Source: Marinobacter profundi
GTDB taxonomy: Bacteria; Pseudomonadota; Gammaproteobacteria; Pseudomonadales; Oleiphilaceae
DNA length: 64,000 bases
Assembly (NCBI RefSeq): GCF_002744715.1
Contig: NZ_KZ319370.1
Location: forward strand, 453,970-517,969
Direction: 5' to 3'
Positions 9,717-17,802 of the stretch are shown piece by piece. Below the pieces are notes generated by a model. The model was not told where the DNA came from. It worked only from the letters and a program-made list of their open reading frames with translations, and made no database searches. A program made the translations under genes and the position numbers. Numbering within the stretch: position 1 is the first letter of the stretch; each line of letters opens with the position of its first letter.

Positions 9717-9848
9717 GGGGCGTTCCTGATGGCCTGTCAGGTGCCAGGATATTGGACATTTGTCTCATAAGTAGAAGTCGAAGGCACTCTGGTGGCGCTC
9801 CGGTGGCTGCTGTAACCTCCGCCGCTTCGCGCAAAGGAGGCCCTGCCA

Positions 9849-10247
9849 ATGAAGATTTCCAAGAGTGATCTGGTGTTCCAGAGTTACGGTCGCTGCTGCA
9901 ACCGCGACGAGTTTTTCGTGGATTTTTACAGCTACTTCATGGGCAGCTCGGATGCTATTCGCCAGCGCTTTGTGAATACCGACATGCCGGCCCAGCGCCA
10001 CCTCCTGCGTGCAGGCATCCTGCAGCTGGTTCTCCATGCCCGTGGCATGTCTGACCGCAAGCTGAAGGCCCTGGGCGAGAGCCACGACCGCACCGGCTAC
10101 AACATTCCGCCGGAGTGGTACAACTTATGGCTGGACGCCCTGATGACCACCGTGCGCAAGCACGACCCCGAGTACACTCCCGACCTCGACCGCGCCTGGC
10201 GCGATGCCCTCGGCCCGGGTATCGAGATCATTCGCGGGGCCTACTGA
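9849..10247 (+). CDS. Single-domain globin
   Basis: A 132-residue all-helical globin with no attached reductase. The proximal haem histidine is likely that of LGESHDRTGYNI. The sequence FFVDFYSYFMGSS near residue 25 corresponds to the B-C helix region. AAAGGAGG lies upstream of the ATG. Functions known for such globins (oxygen binding, NO or sulfide handling, sensing) cannot be told apart here. No partner domain or linked regulator is present. Confidence 0.8.
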   Translation: MKISKSDLVFQSYGRCCNRDEFFVDFYSYFMGSSDAIRQRFVNTDMPAQRHLLRAGILQLVLHARGMSDRKLKALGESHDRTGYNIPPEWYNLWLDALMTTVRKHDPEYTPDLDRAWRDALGPGIEIIRGAY

Positions 10248-10362
10248 GCCCCGCCCGCCGGCATCCGCAGGATGGTGGTTCGCATGCTACCGGTATAGAC
10301 TCTGCTGATTGATTCATCATTCCCCCGTTTTGCCGGGATACCCATCAGGAGAGAACAACCGC

Positions 10363-10788
10363 ATGGCAATCTGGACCCGCACCCCGAAACTTGAAGACAT
10401 GGCCGAGCGCAGCAAGAACACGGCCGTGGCCCATATGGGCATCGAATACCTGGAAATCGGAGACGACTACGTCAAGGGACGCATGCCGGTGGATCACCGC
10501 ACGGTACAGCCGTTCGGTATTCTTCACGGCGGGTCTTCGGTGGTGCTGGCGGAAACCCTGGGCAGCATGGCGGCCAACTGCTGCCTCAAACATGACAACC
10601 AGGTGGCAGTGGGCCTCGACATCAACGCCAACCACATCCGTTCGGTCGCCAGTGGCTGGGTCTATGGTACCGCCCGAGCTGTCCACATCGGCAGCACGAC
10701 CCAAGTCTGGGAAATCCGCATTGAAAATGAAGAGGGCAAGGTCACCTGCATCTCCCGTCTCACCATGGCGGTAATCACCCGGGGCTGA
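10363..10788 (+). CDS. Hotdog-fold acyl-CoA thioesterase (YdiI/MenI-like)
   Basis: A 141-aa hotdog thioesterase of the PaaI/YdiI group that hydrolyses aromatic or acyl-CoA thioesters. The signature PFGILHGGSSVVLAETLGSMAA contains the conserved HGG and the catalytic-region glutamate. I chose ATG 10363, with AGGAGA upstream; an earlier ATG at 10309 adds 18 non-conserved residues. It closely resembles 1,4-dihydroxy-2-naphthoyl-CoA hydrolase, but the true substrate is unproven. Confidence 0.85.
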   Translation: MAIWTRTPKLEDMAERSKNTAVAHMGIEYLEIGDDYVKGRMPVDHRTVQPFGILHGGSSVVLAETLGSMAANCCLKHDNQVAVGLDINANHIRSVASGWVYGTARAVHIGSTTQVWEIRIENEEGKVTCISRLTMAVITRG

Positions 10789-10884
10789 GCCCGTAACCGA
10801 GAGGCCTCTTCCCCGGCTGCCTCGGCAAAAGCTGTCGCTACCGCTATGCTTGAGGAGCAACAGGCATAGCGGACGTTCCCAGGT

Positions 10885-11565
10885 ATGGCTTCCAAACCCG
10901 ACGGCATCCCGCTCTGGTGGCTGGCGCTGGCCGCCGGGCTGATTCCCCTGCTTACCATCCACCTCACCTTCGGGGTCTCGGTGCTGGAGGGGCATATCGA
11001 TGCCTGCATTCCTTATTGGGACAGCTGTACCAGTATCAGTCGTACCGGCCGCCATGGCACCTCGTATTTTATCTTCAAGGGCACCATGCTGCCGGCGGCA
11101 ACGCTGGGCATCCTGTGGTGGTGGCTGAACGCCCGCTGGCTGCGCCAGCTGGGTTGCACGACCCGGGGCATCCGCTGGCTGCCAGCCCTCGGCCTGATTG
11201 CCAGCCTGGCGCTGGCGGCCTACACCCTGGCTCTGGGCCACGGCGGTGAGGGCTTCAACCTGGTGCGGCGGATCGGGGTTGTGCTGTATTTCTCGCTCAC
11301 CTTCATCAACCAGTTGCTGCTGAGTTCAGCCCTGGCGCACCAGCCCCGCTGGCAACAGGCCGGGCAACGCCTGCTATGGCTGTGCCAGCTGACCCTGGGT
11401 ATCGGCATCCTCACGGTAATACTCAACGGCGTTGCACCGGAGTTTTACAGCCGGCGGGACGACGCCTTTGAGTGGGTGCTGGCACTGTTGCTGAACCTGC
11501 ACGCCCTCTGGGTAGCATTGCTGTGGCGCCAAAGCCGGTTCCGGGCGCGCCTGTGGACTGGCTGA
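10885..11565 (+). CDS. Six-helix membrane protein, Frag1/DRAM-like
   Basis: A 226-residue polytopic membrane protein with about six hydrophobic helices and a periplasmic-looking CIPYWDSCTSISRTGRHGT loop between helices 1 and 2. That loop and the layout resemble the Frag1/DRAM/Sfk1 family, whose bacterial function is unknown. The last codons run into a 14-bp tandem repeat that continues beyond the stop. Confidence 0.6.
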   Translation: MASKPDGIPLWWLALAAGLIPLLTIHLTFGVSVLEGHIDACIPYWDSCTSISRTGRHGTSYFIFKGTMLPAATLGILWWWLNARWLRQLGCTTRGIRWLPALGLIASLALAAYTLALGHGGEGFNLVRRIGVVLYFSLTFINQLLLSSALAHQPRWQQAGQRLLWLCQLTLGIGILTVILNGVAPEFYSRRDDAFEWVLALLLNLHALWVALLWRQSRFRARLWTG

Positions 11566-11626
11566 CTGGGGTTGGCTGGACAGGGTTGGCTGTACAGAGT
11601 TGGCTGTACGGGCTGGCTGGACAGGG
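11557..11626. repeat. 14-bp tandem repeat, about five units
   Basis: Imperfect direct repeats of GTTGGCTGGACAGG: four clear units at 11571-11584, 11585-11598, 11599-11612 and 11613-11626, with a decayed unit at 11557-11570 that overlaps the end of the membrane-protein gene. The array lies in the gap before the SEC-C gene. It is probably a variable-number tandem repeat made by replication slippage. Confidence 0.8.
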
Positions 11627-11697
11627 TGTGCACGGCGAAGACTTTGCAGTCCTGATAAACTGCGTCCACCGAACTCGCATGGAACGAAAGGCGACCA

Positions 11698-12282
11698 ATG
11701 ACCTCTCACCCCGATACTGTTTCCTCCGATCCTGTTCACCCCCAAACGATGCGTTGCCCCTGCGGCAGCCAGGCCAGCTATGCCGACTGCTGCCAGCGCT
11801 GGCACCAGGGCCAGCCGGCTCCTGGCCCCGAAGCCCTGATGCGGTCCCGCTACACGGCCTTTGTGCTCAAGCAGGCGGACTATCTGCTCGCCACCTGGCA
11901 CCCCGACACCCGCCCAACGCCGGCAGGCCACGCTACCCCGACCGGGGACAGGCCTGAGGTCTGTCCCCAAGACCCGCCCCCCACAGGGGACAGACCTCGG
12001 GTCTGTCCCCAGGAACTCCTGGACCTCGATCACGCTCCCGCCTGGACCTCGTTGCAGGTGTTCGACAGCGCTACCACCGGAGACCGCGGCAGCGTGCATT
12101 TCCGCGCCATTTACCGAGCCGGCAGTGGTTGGGGTTATCTCGAAGAACACTCCGACTTCCTGCGCGAAGCCGGCCGCTGGTACTACCTCAGTGGCCGGAC
12201 CACCGAGGGCACCCTGAAACCCGGCCGTAATGACCCATGCTCCTGTGGCAGCGGCAAGAAGTACAAAGCCTGCTGCCTCTGA
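11698..12282 (+). CDS. ychJ: YchJ-family SEC-C protein with inserted palindromes
   Basis: The 194-aa YchJ/UPF0225 protein has one SEC-C zinc motif at each end (CPCGSQASYADCC and CSCGSGKKYKACC) and the central MRSRYTAFVLKQADYL and GRWYYLSG segments of the family. E. coli YchJ is about 152 aa. The extra length is mostly one low-complexity stretch, TPTGDRPEVCPQDPPPTGDR and the following PRVCPQ (about residues 81-105), encoded by two palindromic repeats at 11944-12010. The frame is kept. The insert falls between the WHP helix and the AWTSLQVF strand, probably a surface loop. Family function is unknown. Confidence 0.85.
   Translation: MTSHPDTVSSDPVHPQTMRCPCGSQASYADCCQRWHQGQPAPGPEALMRSRYTAFVLKQADYLLATWHPDTRPTPAGHATPTGDRPEVCPQDPPPTGDRPRVCPQELLDLDHAPAWTSLQVFDSATTGDRGSVHFRAIYRAGSGWGYLEEHSDFLREAGRWYYLSGRTTEGTLKPGRNDPCSCGSGKKYKACCL
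11944..12010. repeat. Two palindromic repeats inside the SEC-C gene
   Basis: Copies at 11944-11968 (GGGGACAGGCC-TGA-GGTCTGTCCCC, one arm mismatch) and 11986-12010 (GGGGACAGACC-TCG-GGTCTGTCCCC, perfect) are separated by 17 C-rich bases. The pair adds a multiple of three with no stop and is translated twice as TGDRP-x-VCPQ. It is the same element as at 4739-4844 and 42970-43074. Confidence 0.9.
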
Positions 12283-12372
12283 GCCGGGTGGCCCAAGCCG
12301 GACCGACGTTGGTCGAGGAGGCTCCGTCCCCGGCAGTGTGCTAGATTGGTGTGACCTGATGATGAGGAAGCT

Positions 12373-13266
12373 ATGAAAAACGCCACTCCCGAAGCCACCA
12401 AAGGTGTTCTCTACGGCCTGGCTGCCTACACCATGTGGGGCAGCTTTCCGCTCTACTTCGCGCTGTTCGGGGGAGTGCCCGCCTACGAGGTGCTGCTTCA
12501 CCGGGTGATCTGGTCCTGCGTGTTCCTTGCCATCGTCATCAGCGTGCTGAAACGCTGGCAACCGGTCACAACCGCGCTGGCCCACCCCGAAAAACTCGGT
12601 TACGTGCTCGGCTGTGCGTTGTTCATAGCCCTCAACTGGGGTGTCTACATCTACGCTGTGGAAACCCGCCATGTCCTGCAGGCCAGCCTCGGTTACTTCC
12701 TCACCCCGCTGGTAAACGTGGCCATGGGCATGCTGATCCTGCGGGAAACCATCAGCCGCCTGCAGGGCGTGGCCATCGGCCTGGCCACCGTAGCCATCCT
12801 CTACCAGCTGTTCCTGCTCGGCGTGGTGCCCTGGATCACCCTGGTGCTGGCCTTCAGCTTCGGCACCTACGGTCTGTTCCGCAAGAAAGTCGAACTGGAC
12901 GGCCTGTCCGGGCTGTTTGTCGAAACCCTGCTGCTGTTACCGGTGGCCCTGCTGGCCCTGGCGCTGCTGAGCAGTTACGACCTGTCCCACTTCACCGGCG
13001 ACACCAGCATGACCCTGCTGCTGATCTCCAGCGGCATCGTCACCGCCATCCCCCTGCTGGCCTTCGCCGGCGCCGCCCGCAGGCTGCGCCTGGCCACCGT
13101 CGGCTTCCTGATGTACATCAACCCCACCATCCAGTTCCTGATTGCGCTGCTGGTGTTCAACGAACCGCTGAGCACCGAGAAGCTGATGAGCTTCGTGATG
13201 ATCTGGGTGGCGCTGGGGATTTATTCCTGGTCGGCCTGGATGGGCAGAGAGCGGCGTGCACCATGA
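12373..13266 (+). CDS. rarD: RarD, EamA-family permease
   Basis: Inner-membrane drug/metabolite transporter of the EamA superfamily, RarD subgroup (called chloramphenicol-sensitive protein in annotation; substrate unproven). The 297 residues form ten predicted helices in two repeats. The RarD hallmarks are seen in AAYTMWGSFPLYF, LHRVIWSC, NWGVYIYAV, SLGYFLTPLVNV and FLMYINPTIQFL. Its stop overlaps the start of the next gene by ATGA. Confidence 0.9.
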   Translation: MKNATPEATKGVLYGLAAYTMWGSFPLYFALFGGVPAYEVLLHRVIWSCVFLAIVISVLKRWQPVTTALAHPEKLGYVLGCALFIALNWGVYIYAVETRHVLQASLGYFLTPLVNVAMGMLILRETISRLQGVAIGLATVAILYQLFLLGVVPWITLVLAFSFGTYGLFRKKVELDGLSGLFVETLLLLPVALLALALLSSYDLSHFTGDTSMTLLLISSGIVTAIPLLAFAGAARRLRLATVGFLMYINPTIQFLIALLVFNEPLSTEKLMSFVMIWVALGIYSWSAWMGRERRAP

Positions 13267-13481
13267 AACAGCCCATCGTCGCCTTCCACCAGGATGAAGA
13301 GCAGCATTGGGTTGCCCGGTTGGCCTGTGGGCATAACCAGCATGTGCGTCATGATCCGCCCTGGGTTAACCGGCCCTGGGTGATAACGCCGGAAGGGCGG
13401 GCGGCCATGCTGGGATTTGAGTTGAACTGCAAGAAGTGCGATGAGGAAGGCGCCGCCGGGGACGGTGGTGTGGGACCATGA
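13263..13481 (+). CDS. Small Cys/His protein, DUF3565 type
   Basis: A 72-residue protein whose ATG overlaps the rarD stop (ATGA), implying coupled translation. It begins KQPIVAFHQDEEQHWVARL and has ACGHNQHVRHDPPW plus a C-terminal ELNCKKCDE pair, a pattern of Cys and His suggesting metal binding. This matches the DUF3565 family, for which no function is established. The last ten residues (GAAGDGGVGP) are non-conserved. Confidence 0.75.
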   Translation: MKQPIVAFHQDEEQHWVARLACGHNQHVRHDPPWVNRPWVITPEGRAAMLGFELNCKKCDEEGAAGDGGVGP

Positions 13482-13499
13482 ACCCCTGAGCCGCCCGGA

Positions 13500-14435
13500 T
13501 CATGGCGGCGGCGTTACTTCAGCTGCCGCTGCGGCCGGCCCCTCCGGTTCGCCGTCAAGATAGTCTTCAAGATAGCCCTCCAGCTCATCCGCCAGCCAGC
13601 CCACCACGGCGCCCCCTTGCGCCTGCTCCGATTCCAGGGCGCTGAACACCTTCCACCATTTCGCGCTGCGGTGATGCACCACGGTCAGTTGGCGCTGGCG
13701 CAGGGCGTCGGTGATCAGCGGTAGCGGCAGGTCGGCCCAGCCGGCGCCGTCGATGACCGCGTCGCGGATCAGTTCGTACTGGGTGAAGGCCAGGTAGTTG
13801 GCGGTTTCCGGGGATTCGGCTACCAGCAGGTCGTCCTGCAGGTAGGCGAGGGTGACTTCGGTGTGGCGCACCAGGTCGTCCTGGGTTACCCGCTTGAGTT
13901 GACTGAGCGGGTGGTCAGGTGCGGCGACCGTAAGCATGCGGACGTCGGCCAGTTCACGGAACCACTGGTAGCCTTCGTTCATCAGTTGCGGCATCAGGCC
14001 ATAGGCGACATCGACCGACTGGCTGTTGACCAGTGAAGGCAGCTCCCGCGGCGGTGCCAGGTAAACCGACAGGCTGGTCTGCGGGAAGCGGGTTTTCAGG
14101 CGCTTGAGGAGGTCGCGCCAGACCGGTTCGGGAATGGAGTCGTCCCGGGCAATGCGCAGGACCGACTCGGCGCCGCTGAGGTGATGCTGGCAGCGGGCCA
14201 TGATCTGGCCGGCCACCTGGTCGAAGCGGCGGCAGTCGGTCACGATGGCACTGCCGATGGCGGTCAGGTGAAGCTGGTTGCCACTGCGTTCGAACAGCTC
14301 CACGCCGAGCTCGTCTTCGAGGGCGGCGAGCACGGTGCTGACGGTGGTACGGCTGCGGTTCAGTTCCCGGGCGGCAGCCGCAATGGTGCCGTTGCGGACC
14401 ACGGCGAGGAACACTTTGATCTGGGAGGTTTTCAA
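13500..14435 (-). CDS. LysR-family transcriptional regulator
   Basis: A 311-aa LysR-type regulator with an N-terminal winged helix (LKTSQIKVFLAVVRNGTIAA through ELNRSRTTVSTVLAALEDEL and GVELFERSG) and a substrate-binding-like effector domain. The start is taken as TTG at 14435, because homology begins at that residue and GGAGA stands just upstream. The longer frame to 14567 adds 44 non-homologous residues and runs through the divergent gene's leader. The C-terminus ends in an Ala/Pro-rich tail. It is divergent from a cation-efflux protein, its likely target along with itself. Confidence 0.82.
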   Translation of the reverse strand: MKTSQIKVFLAVVRNGTIAAAARELNRSRTTVSTVLAALEDELGVELFERSGNQLHLTAIGSAIVTDCRRFDQVAGQIMARCQHHLSGAESVLRIARDDSIPEPVWRDLLKRLKTRFPQTSLSVYLAPPRELPSLVNSQSVDVAYGLMPQLMNEGYQWFRELADVRMLTVAAPDHPLSQLKRVTQDDLVRHTEVTLAYLQDDLLVAESPETANYLAFTQYELIRDAVIDGAGWADLPLPLITDALRQRQLTVVHHRSAKWWKVFSALESEQAQGGAVVGWLADELEGYLEDYLDGEPEGPAAAAAEVTPPP

Positions 14436-14448
14436 GCGGATTCTCCAG

Positions 14449-14467
14449 GCGCCGGATTTTCCGGCGC
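14449..14467. promoter_or_regulatory. Palindrome between lysR and efflux gene
   Basis: Perfect inverted repeat GCGCCGGA-TTT-TCCGGCGC in the 94-base divergent intergenic region, immediately upstream of the TTG ribosome site. It could be the regulator's operator or a leader hairpin; it does not show a clean T-N11-A LysR box. Confidence 0.4.
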
Positions 14468-14529
14468 TCACCGACTCACGCTGTCGCGTGCATGCCGCTA
14501 CTATGGCCGGTAATTCACGGGAGATCAAA

Positions 14530-15396
14530 ATGTTGAAGTTTATAGCGCGGGAAAATATGGCGCTCACCCTGTCTGCCTTTGCCGCTGGCCTGTTTGCGCT
14601 TGCCGGTATCAGCTGGGGCTTGTGGATCGATTCTCTGGTAATTCTGTTTGACGGCGCCTATTCCCTGGTCAGCCTGGCGCTGTCACTGTTGTCCCTGTAT
14701 GCCGCCCGGTTGGTGCGTCGGCCTGCGTCGGATGATTACCCGTTTGGCCATGGTGCGGTGGAGCCGCTGGTGATTGCCGTCAAGGGGCTGGTGATTACGC
14801 TGGTGTGTGTGCTGTCAATGATTTCTGCCCTGGTGTCGCTGTTTGAGGGCGGCCGCCCGGTGGATGCGGATATGGCGCTGGTGTTTGCCGCGGTGAGCGT
14901 GGCCGGGTGTTTTGCGGTCTGGTTATACCTGGTGTGGGCCAACGGCCGGACCGGCTCCGGCCTGTTGCTGGCAGAGCATCGCCAGTGGCTGATGGACACC
15001 GCGCTGAGTGCGGCCGTGCTGGTCGGGTTCGGAGCAGCCTGGTGGCTGGAGCAGAGCCGCTGGTCGGCGCTGGCGGTGTATGCCGACCCGCTGATGATGG
15101 TGCTGATCTCCGGTTATTTTGTCACGGTGCCGCTGAAGATGCTGACCGGTGCGGTCAGGGAACTGATGCGGGCGGCGCCGCCCGCCGGGCTGACGGAAGA
15201 GGTTCACGAGGCGCTGACGTCAGTGGGGCTGGAACCGGAGCAGGTCAGAATGGCGAAGGTGGGGCCGGACCTGATGCTGGAGATCAGCCTGCCGGCCAAC
15301 TGGCCCGGCAAGGCGGGGCGGCTCAAGCGTGAGGTGACCGGTCTGCTGGCCGGGTTACCGGTGCGCCCGGCGGTGTTTATCCGCGGCTTGGCGTAA
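14530..15396 (+). CDS. Cation diffusion facilitator-family efflux protein
   Basis: A 288-aa inner-membrane protein with about six helices and a cytosolic C-terminal domain, as in CDF/ZnT metal-proton antiporters. The conserved sequence DSLVILFDGAYSLVSLALSL in helix 2 and the HGAVEPL segment fit the family. The second metal-site helix has LLLAEHRQWLMDTALS, with His and Asp four-to-five residues apart. The metal (Zn, Fe, Mn or Co) cannot be assigned. GGGAGA precedes the ATG. It lies next to a divergent LysR gene. Confidence 0.8.
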   Translation: MLKFIARENMALTLSAFAAGLFALAGISWGLWIDSLVILFDGAYSLVSLALSLLSLYAARLVRRPASDDYPFGHGAVEPLVIAVKGLVITLVCVLSMISALVSLFEGGRPVDADMALVFAAVSVAGCFAVWLYLVWANGRTGSGLLLAEHRQWLMDTALSAAVLVGFGAAWWLEQSRWSALAVYADPLMMVLISGYFVTVPLKMLTGAVRELMRAAPPAGLTEEVHEALTSVGLEPEQVRMAKVGPDLMLEISLPANWPGKAGRLKREVTGLLAGLPVRPAVFIRGLA

Positions 15397-15417
15397 CCGC
15401 CCCACGGGCTTCCTGGC

Positions 15418-16830
15418 TCAGCCGCCAAAGGGGGCGGGCAGTGCCCGTAGGCCCAGCAGCCCGGCACGCACCTCCTGTTTCTGGTCTTCCAGCCGTGCAA
15501 TGAGTGCAACGATAGCGGCCCGATGGTCCGGGGTGATGGGCCGGGCCGCATCGGCGGCCAGGAAGCGGGTCAGCAGGTCGATCTGGACGCACAGGTCCTG
15601 GAAGTTGCCATAGGCTTTCTGGCGCTTCTTCAATTCCTTCAGCAATACCGCCGAGGCGGTGGCATCCAGCTCGGTCAGGTAGCGAATGCGTTTGAGGGCC
15701 TTGCGCAACCGGTGCAGGTCGTCGTCCGGTGAGTCCGCTGTCAGAGCGGCCAGTTCGCTGTTGTAGCGGTTGATGCGGGGCACCAGGGTGTCGCGGATGG
15801 CGCTGGCATCGATGGTTTTCAGCCGCTGGCGGAAGTCCTCGGAGACCAGCCAGGTCAGCCAGTGTTGCATGTCTTGCTGGTAGTCCTTGCCGTGGATTGT
15901 CCGGCACAGGTTCTGGTGTTCGCGGTGTTGCCAGTCGCCAAACCATGTCGCCGCACCGGCTTCCGCCAGGGCCCGGCGGGTCTCCGGCTGCAGTTCCCGA
16001 TCCTGCCGGATCCATTGCTGCAGAGACAGCAGGAACACATCCAGGTCCCGCAGCGTGCTGGTGGCCCTCGCCCAGTGCTTGAGCGTAGCAAGCGGCCGTT
16101 TCAGGTCCCGGTCACAGGTGATTTCTTCAAGGGACTCCACGATGGCGCGGCTGCTGCGCAGGTTGATGCGGTACTGGTGGAGAAATTCCGGATCGAATCC
16201 GGCGGCGACGCCGGGCTCCAGGGCGCGGATCAGCTGGTAGCGGCTGGCCAGGGCTTTCGGCAGGCGCTTGTGGAGTGGCGCCTGATGGTCGTCGCACACA
16301 ACGGGTGCCTTGCGCTGGAACTGGCCGTAATCCGCCACCGCCGGGGTGAGTTGCGCCTTGACCTTGCCGCAGTGTTTTTTCAGTTTGCTCCAGGAGTCCG
16401 TCGCCAGGGTCAGGTGAATCATCGTGCAGGTGGGGAGGGCGTCCGGGGCGTCGGGGGCCAGGTAACGGGCCAGGTCGAGCAGCGCCGGGTTATGACCCAC
16501 CAGGGTAATCTGCGGGTAATCGCCGCCGTGCTTCTTTAACCAGGTGAGCAGGTCCTTGTGGCTGAAGCTGTAGAGGGCGTGCTGGTAGCGGACATGGCGG
16601 ACCAGGTCGCGGCCGGGGAGGTGGTCCGCCAGCCCTTCGAAGGTTTCCCGTGCGCGGGCCGCGGTGCTGACAAACACCGGGCCGTCAAACGCCCCCAGGT
16701 GTGCCAGCGGGCCGGCCATTACGCTGAGTTGCTGCAGCCCCCGGTCATTCAGCGGGCGGTCCCGGTCATCCAGGTAGGGATCGTCCCAGCTGGATTTGGC
16801 ATGGCGGATCAGCAACAGCTGTTTCTTCAT
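15418..16830 (-). CDS. SixA-type histidine phosphatase fused to a CHAD domain
   Basis: A two-domain protein of 470 aa. Residues 1-~165 are a SixA-like histidine phosphatase with the catalytic LIRHAKSSW, a second STAARARET segment and the late VGHNPAL histidine. Residues ~200-460 are a CHAD helical domain rich in conserved His, Lys and Arg (FLHQYRINLRSSRAIVES, LHRLRKALKRIRYLTELD), a fold known to bind polyphosphate. A polyphosphate-directed phosphatase role is an inference; no ppk or ppx is adjacent. The gene stands alone, convergent with the efflux gene. Confidence 0.85.
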   Translation of the reverse strand: MKKQLLLIRHAKSSWDDPYLDDRDRPLNDRGLQQLSVMAGPLAHLGAFDGPVFVSTAARARETFEGLADHLPGRDLVRHVRYQHALYSFSHKDLLTWLKKHGGDYPQITLVGHNPALLDLARYLAPDAPDALPTCTMIHLTLATDSWSKLKKHCGKVKAQLTPAVADYGQFQRKAPVVCDDHQAPLHKRLPKALASRYQLIRALEPGVAAGFDPEFLHQYRINLRSSRAIVESLEEITCDRDLKRPLATLKHWARATSTLRDLDVFLLSLQQWIRQDRELQPETRRALAEAGAATWFGDWQHREHQNLCRTIHGKDYQQDMQHWLTWLVSEDFRQRLKTIDASAIRDTLVPRINRYNSELAALTADSPDDDLHRLRKALKRIRYLTELDATASAVLLKELKKRQKAYGNFQDLCVQIDLLTRFLAADAARPITPDHRAAIVALIARLEDQKQEVRAGLLGLRALPAPFGG

Positions 16831-16853
16831 GGCCGGCTCGCTCGGGTCGGGGA

Positions 16854-17537
16854 TCAGGCTTTTTTCAGCGCCTCCAGGACCGCTTCGGCGGTACCTTCAG
16901 ACGACGCCGGGTTCTGTCCTGTTACCAGTTTGCCATCGACCACGACGTGGGAGGCCCAGTCGTCGGCCCGACTGTACTGGCCACCGTTCTGCTTGAGCAT
17001 GTCCTCCACCAGGAACGGCACCACGTCGGTCAGTTGCACTGCGTCTTCCTCGCTGTTACTGAAGCCGGTTACCGGGCGATCTTTCACGAAGGCTTCTCCG
17101 GCGCCGTTCTTGACATGGCGGAACACGGCCGGCGCATGGCATACGGCACCGATCACCTTGTCAGCCCTGGCGGCATTCTCGATCAGTGCGATGGACGTCG
17201 CGTCTTCCGCCAGGTCCCACAGCGGGCCGTGGCCGCCCGGGTAGAAGACGGCGTCGAAATCGGCCACGTTGATGTCGCCGAGTTTGCGGGTATTGGCCAG
17301 TGCCGCCCGGGCCTCGTCGTCCTGGCTGAACCGGCGTGTGCTGTCAGTCAGGGCATCTTCCGCTTCACTGTTGGGATCTACCGGCGGTTGGCCGCCGGCC
17401 GGGGACGCCAGGGTGATGTCGGCGCCGGCGTCGCGGAAGACATAGTAGGGCGAAGTGAATTCCTCGAGCCAGAAACCGGTCTTGTGGCCGGTGTCGCCCA
17501 TTTCTCCGTGAGAAGTCAGAACCATCAGGATCTTCAT
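16854..17537 (-). CDS. DJ-1/PfpI-family protein (Hsp31-like)
   Basis: A 227-residue class I glutamine amidotransferase-like protein of the DJ-1 superfamily. The nucleophilic-elbow cysteine and following histidine are in VIGAVCHAPAVF, and the upstream FYPGGHGPLWDLAED contains the motif common to Hsp31-type chaperone/deglycase or glyoxalase III proteins. I chose ATG 17537 (GAGGAGA eight bases before it) over the frame start at 17561. A stress role against reactive carbonyls is likely but not provable from sequence. Confidence 0.85.
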   Translation of the reverse strand: MKILMVLTSHGEMGDTGHKTGFWLEEFTSPYYVFRDAGADITLASPAGGQPPVDPNSEAEDALTDSTRRFSQDDEARAALANTRKLGDINVADFDAVFYPGGHGPLWDLAEDATSIALIENAARADKVIGAVCHAPAVFRHVKNGAGEAFVKDRPVTGFSNSEEDAVQLTDVVPFLVEDMLKQNGGQYSRADDWASHVVVDGKLVTGQNPASSEGTAEAVLEALKKA

Positions 17538-17763
17538 AAACGTCTCCTCTTGCTGTGCCATGCCCTGTACGGGATGGCTTGAGTATAGCTGCCGGGCATT
17601 ACACTAACATGTCGGTCGCCCGGCAGGGCAAACCAGATTCTGGCCATCCAGCGCTCCGCAATTGCCGATCCGGGATACGGCAATGGGCACTGGCTGGATT
17701 ACCCCGGTGCCCCGGCCGCTCGCGTGACGTTTCGCAAAACGGAACCGGGAGCGCCCGCCCGGC

Positions 17764-17786
17764 GTTGTTATCAGACCGATAACAAC
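17764..17786. promoter_or_regulatory. Operator-like palindrome upstream of the acylase gene
   Basis: A perfect inverted repeat GTTGTTATC-AGACC-GATAACAAC ends 16 bases before the acylase ATG. It is AT-rich in a GC-rich setting and overlaps the ribosome-binding region. It could be a repressor operator or a translation-masking hairpin. No regulator gene is adjacent. The rest of the 17562-17802 gap shows nothing else clear. Confidence 0.55.
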
Positions 17787-17802
17787 AATCACGGGTGAAA
17801 CA

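Noticed and set aside
11557..11626. Possible CRISPR or integron repeat
   Set aside because: Units are 14 bp, contiguous and degenerate; a plain tandem repeat fits better.
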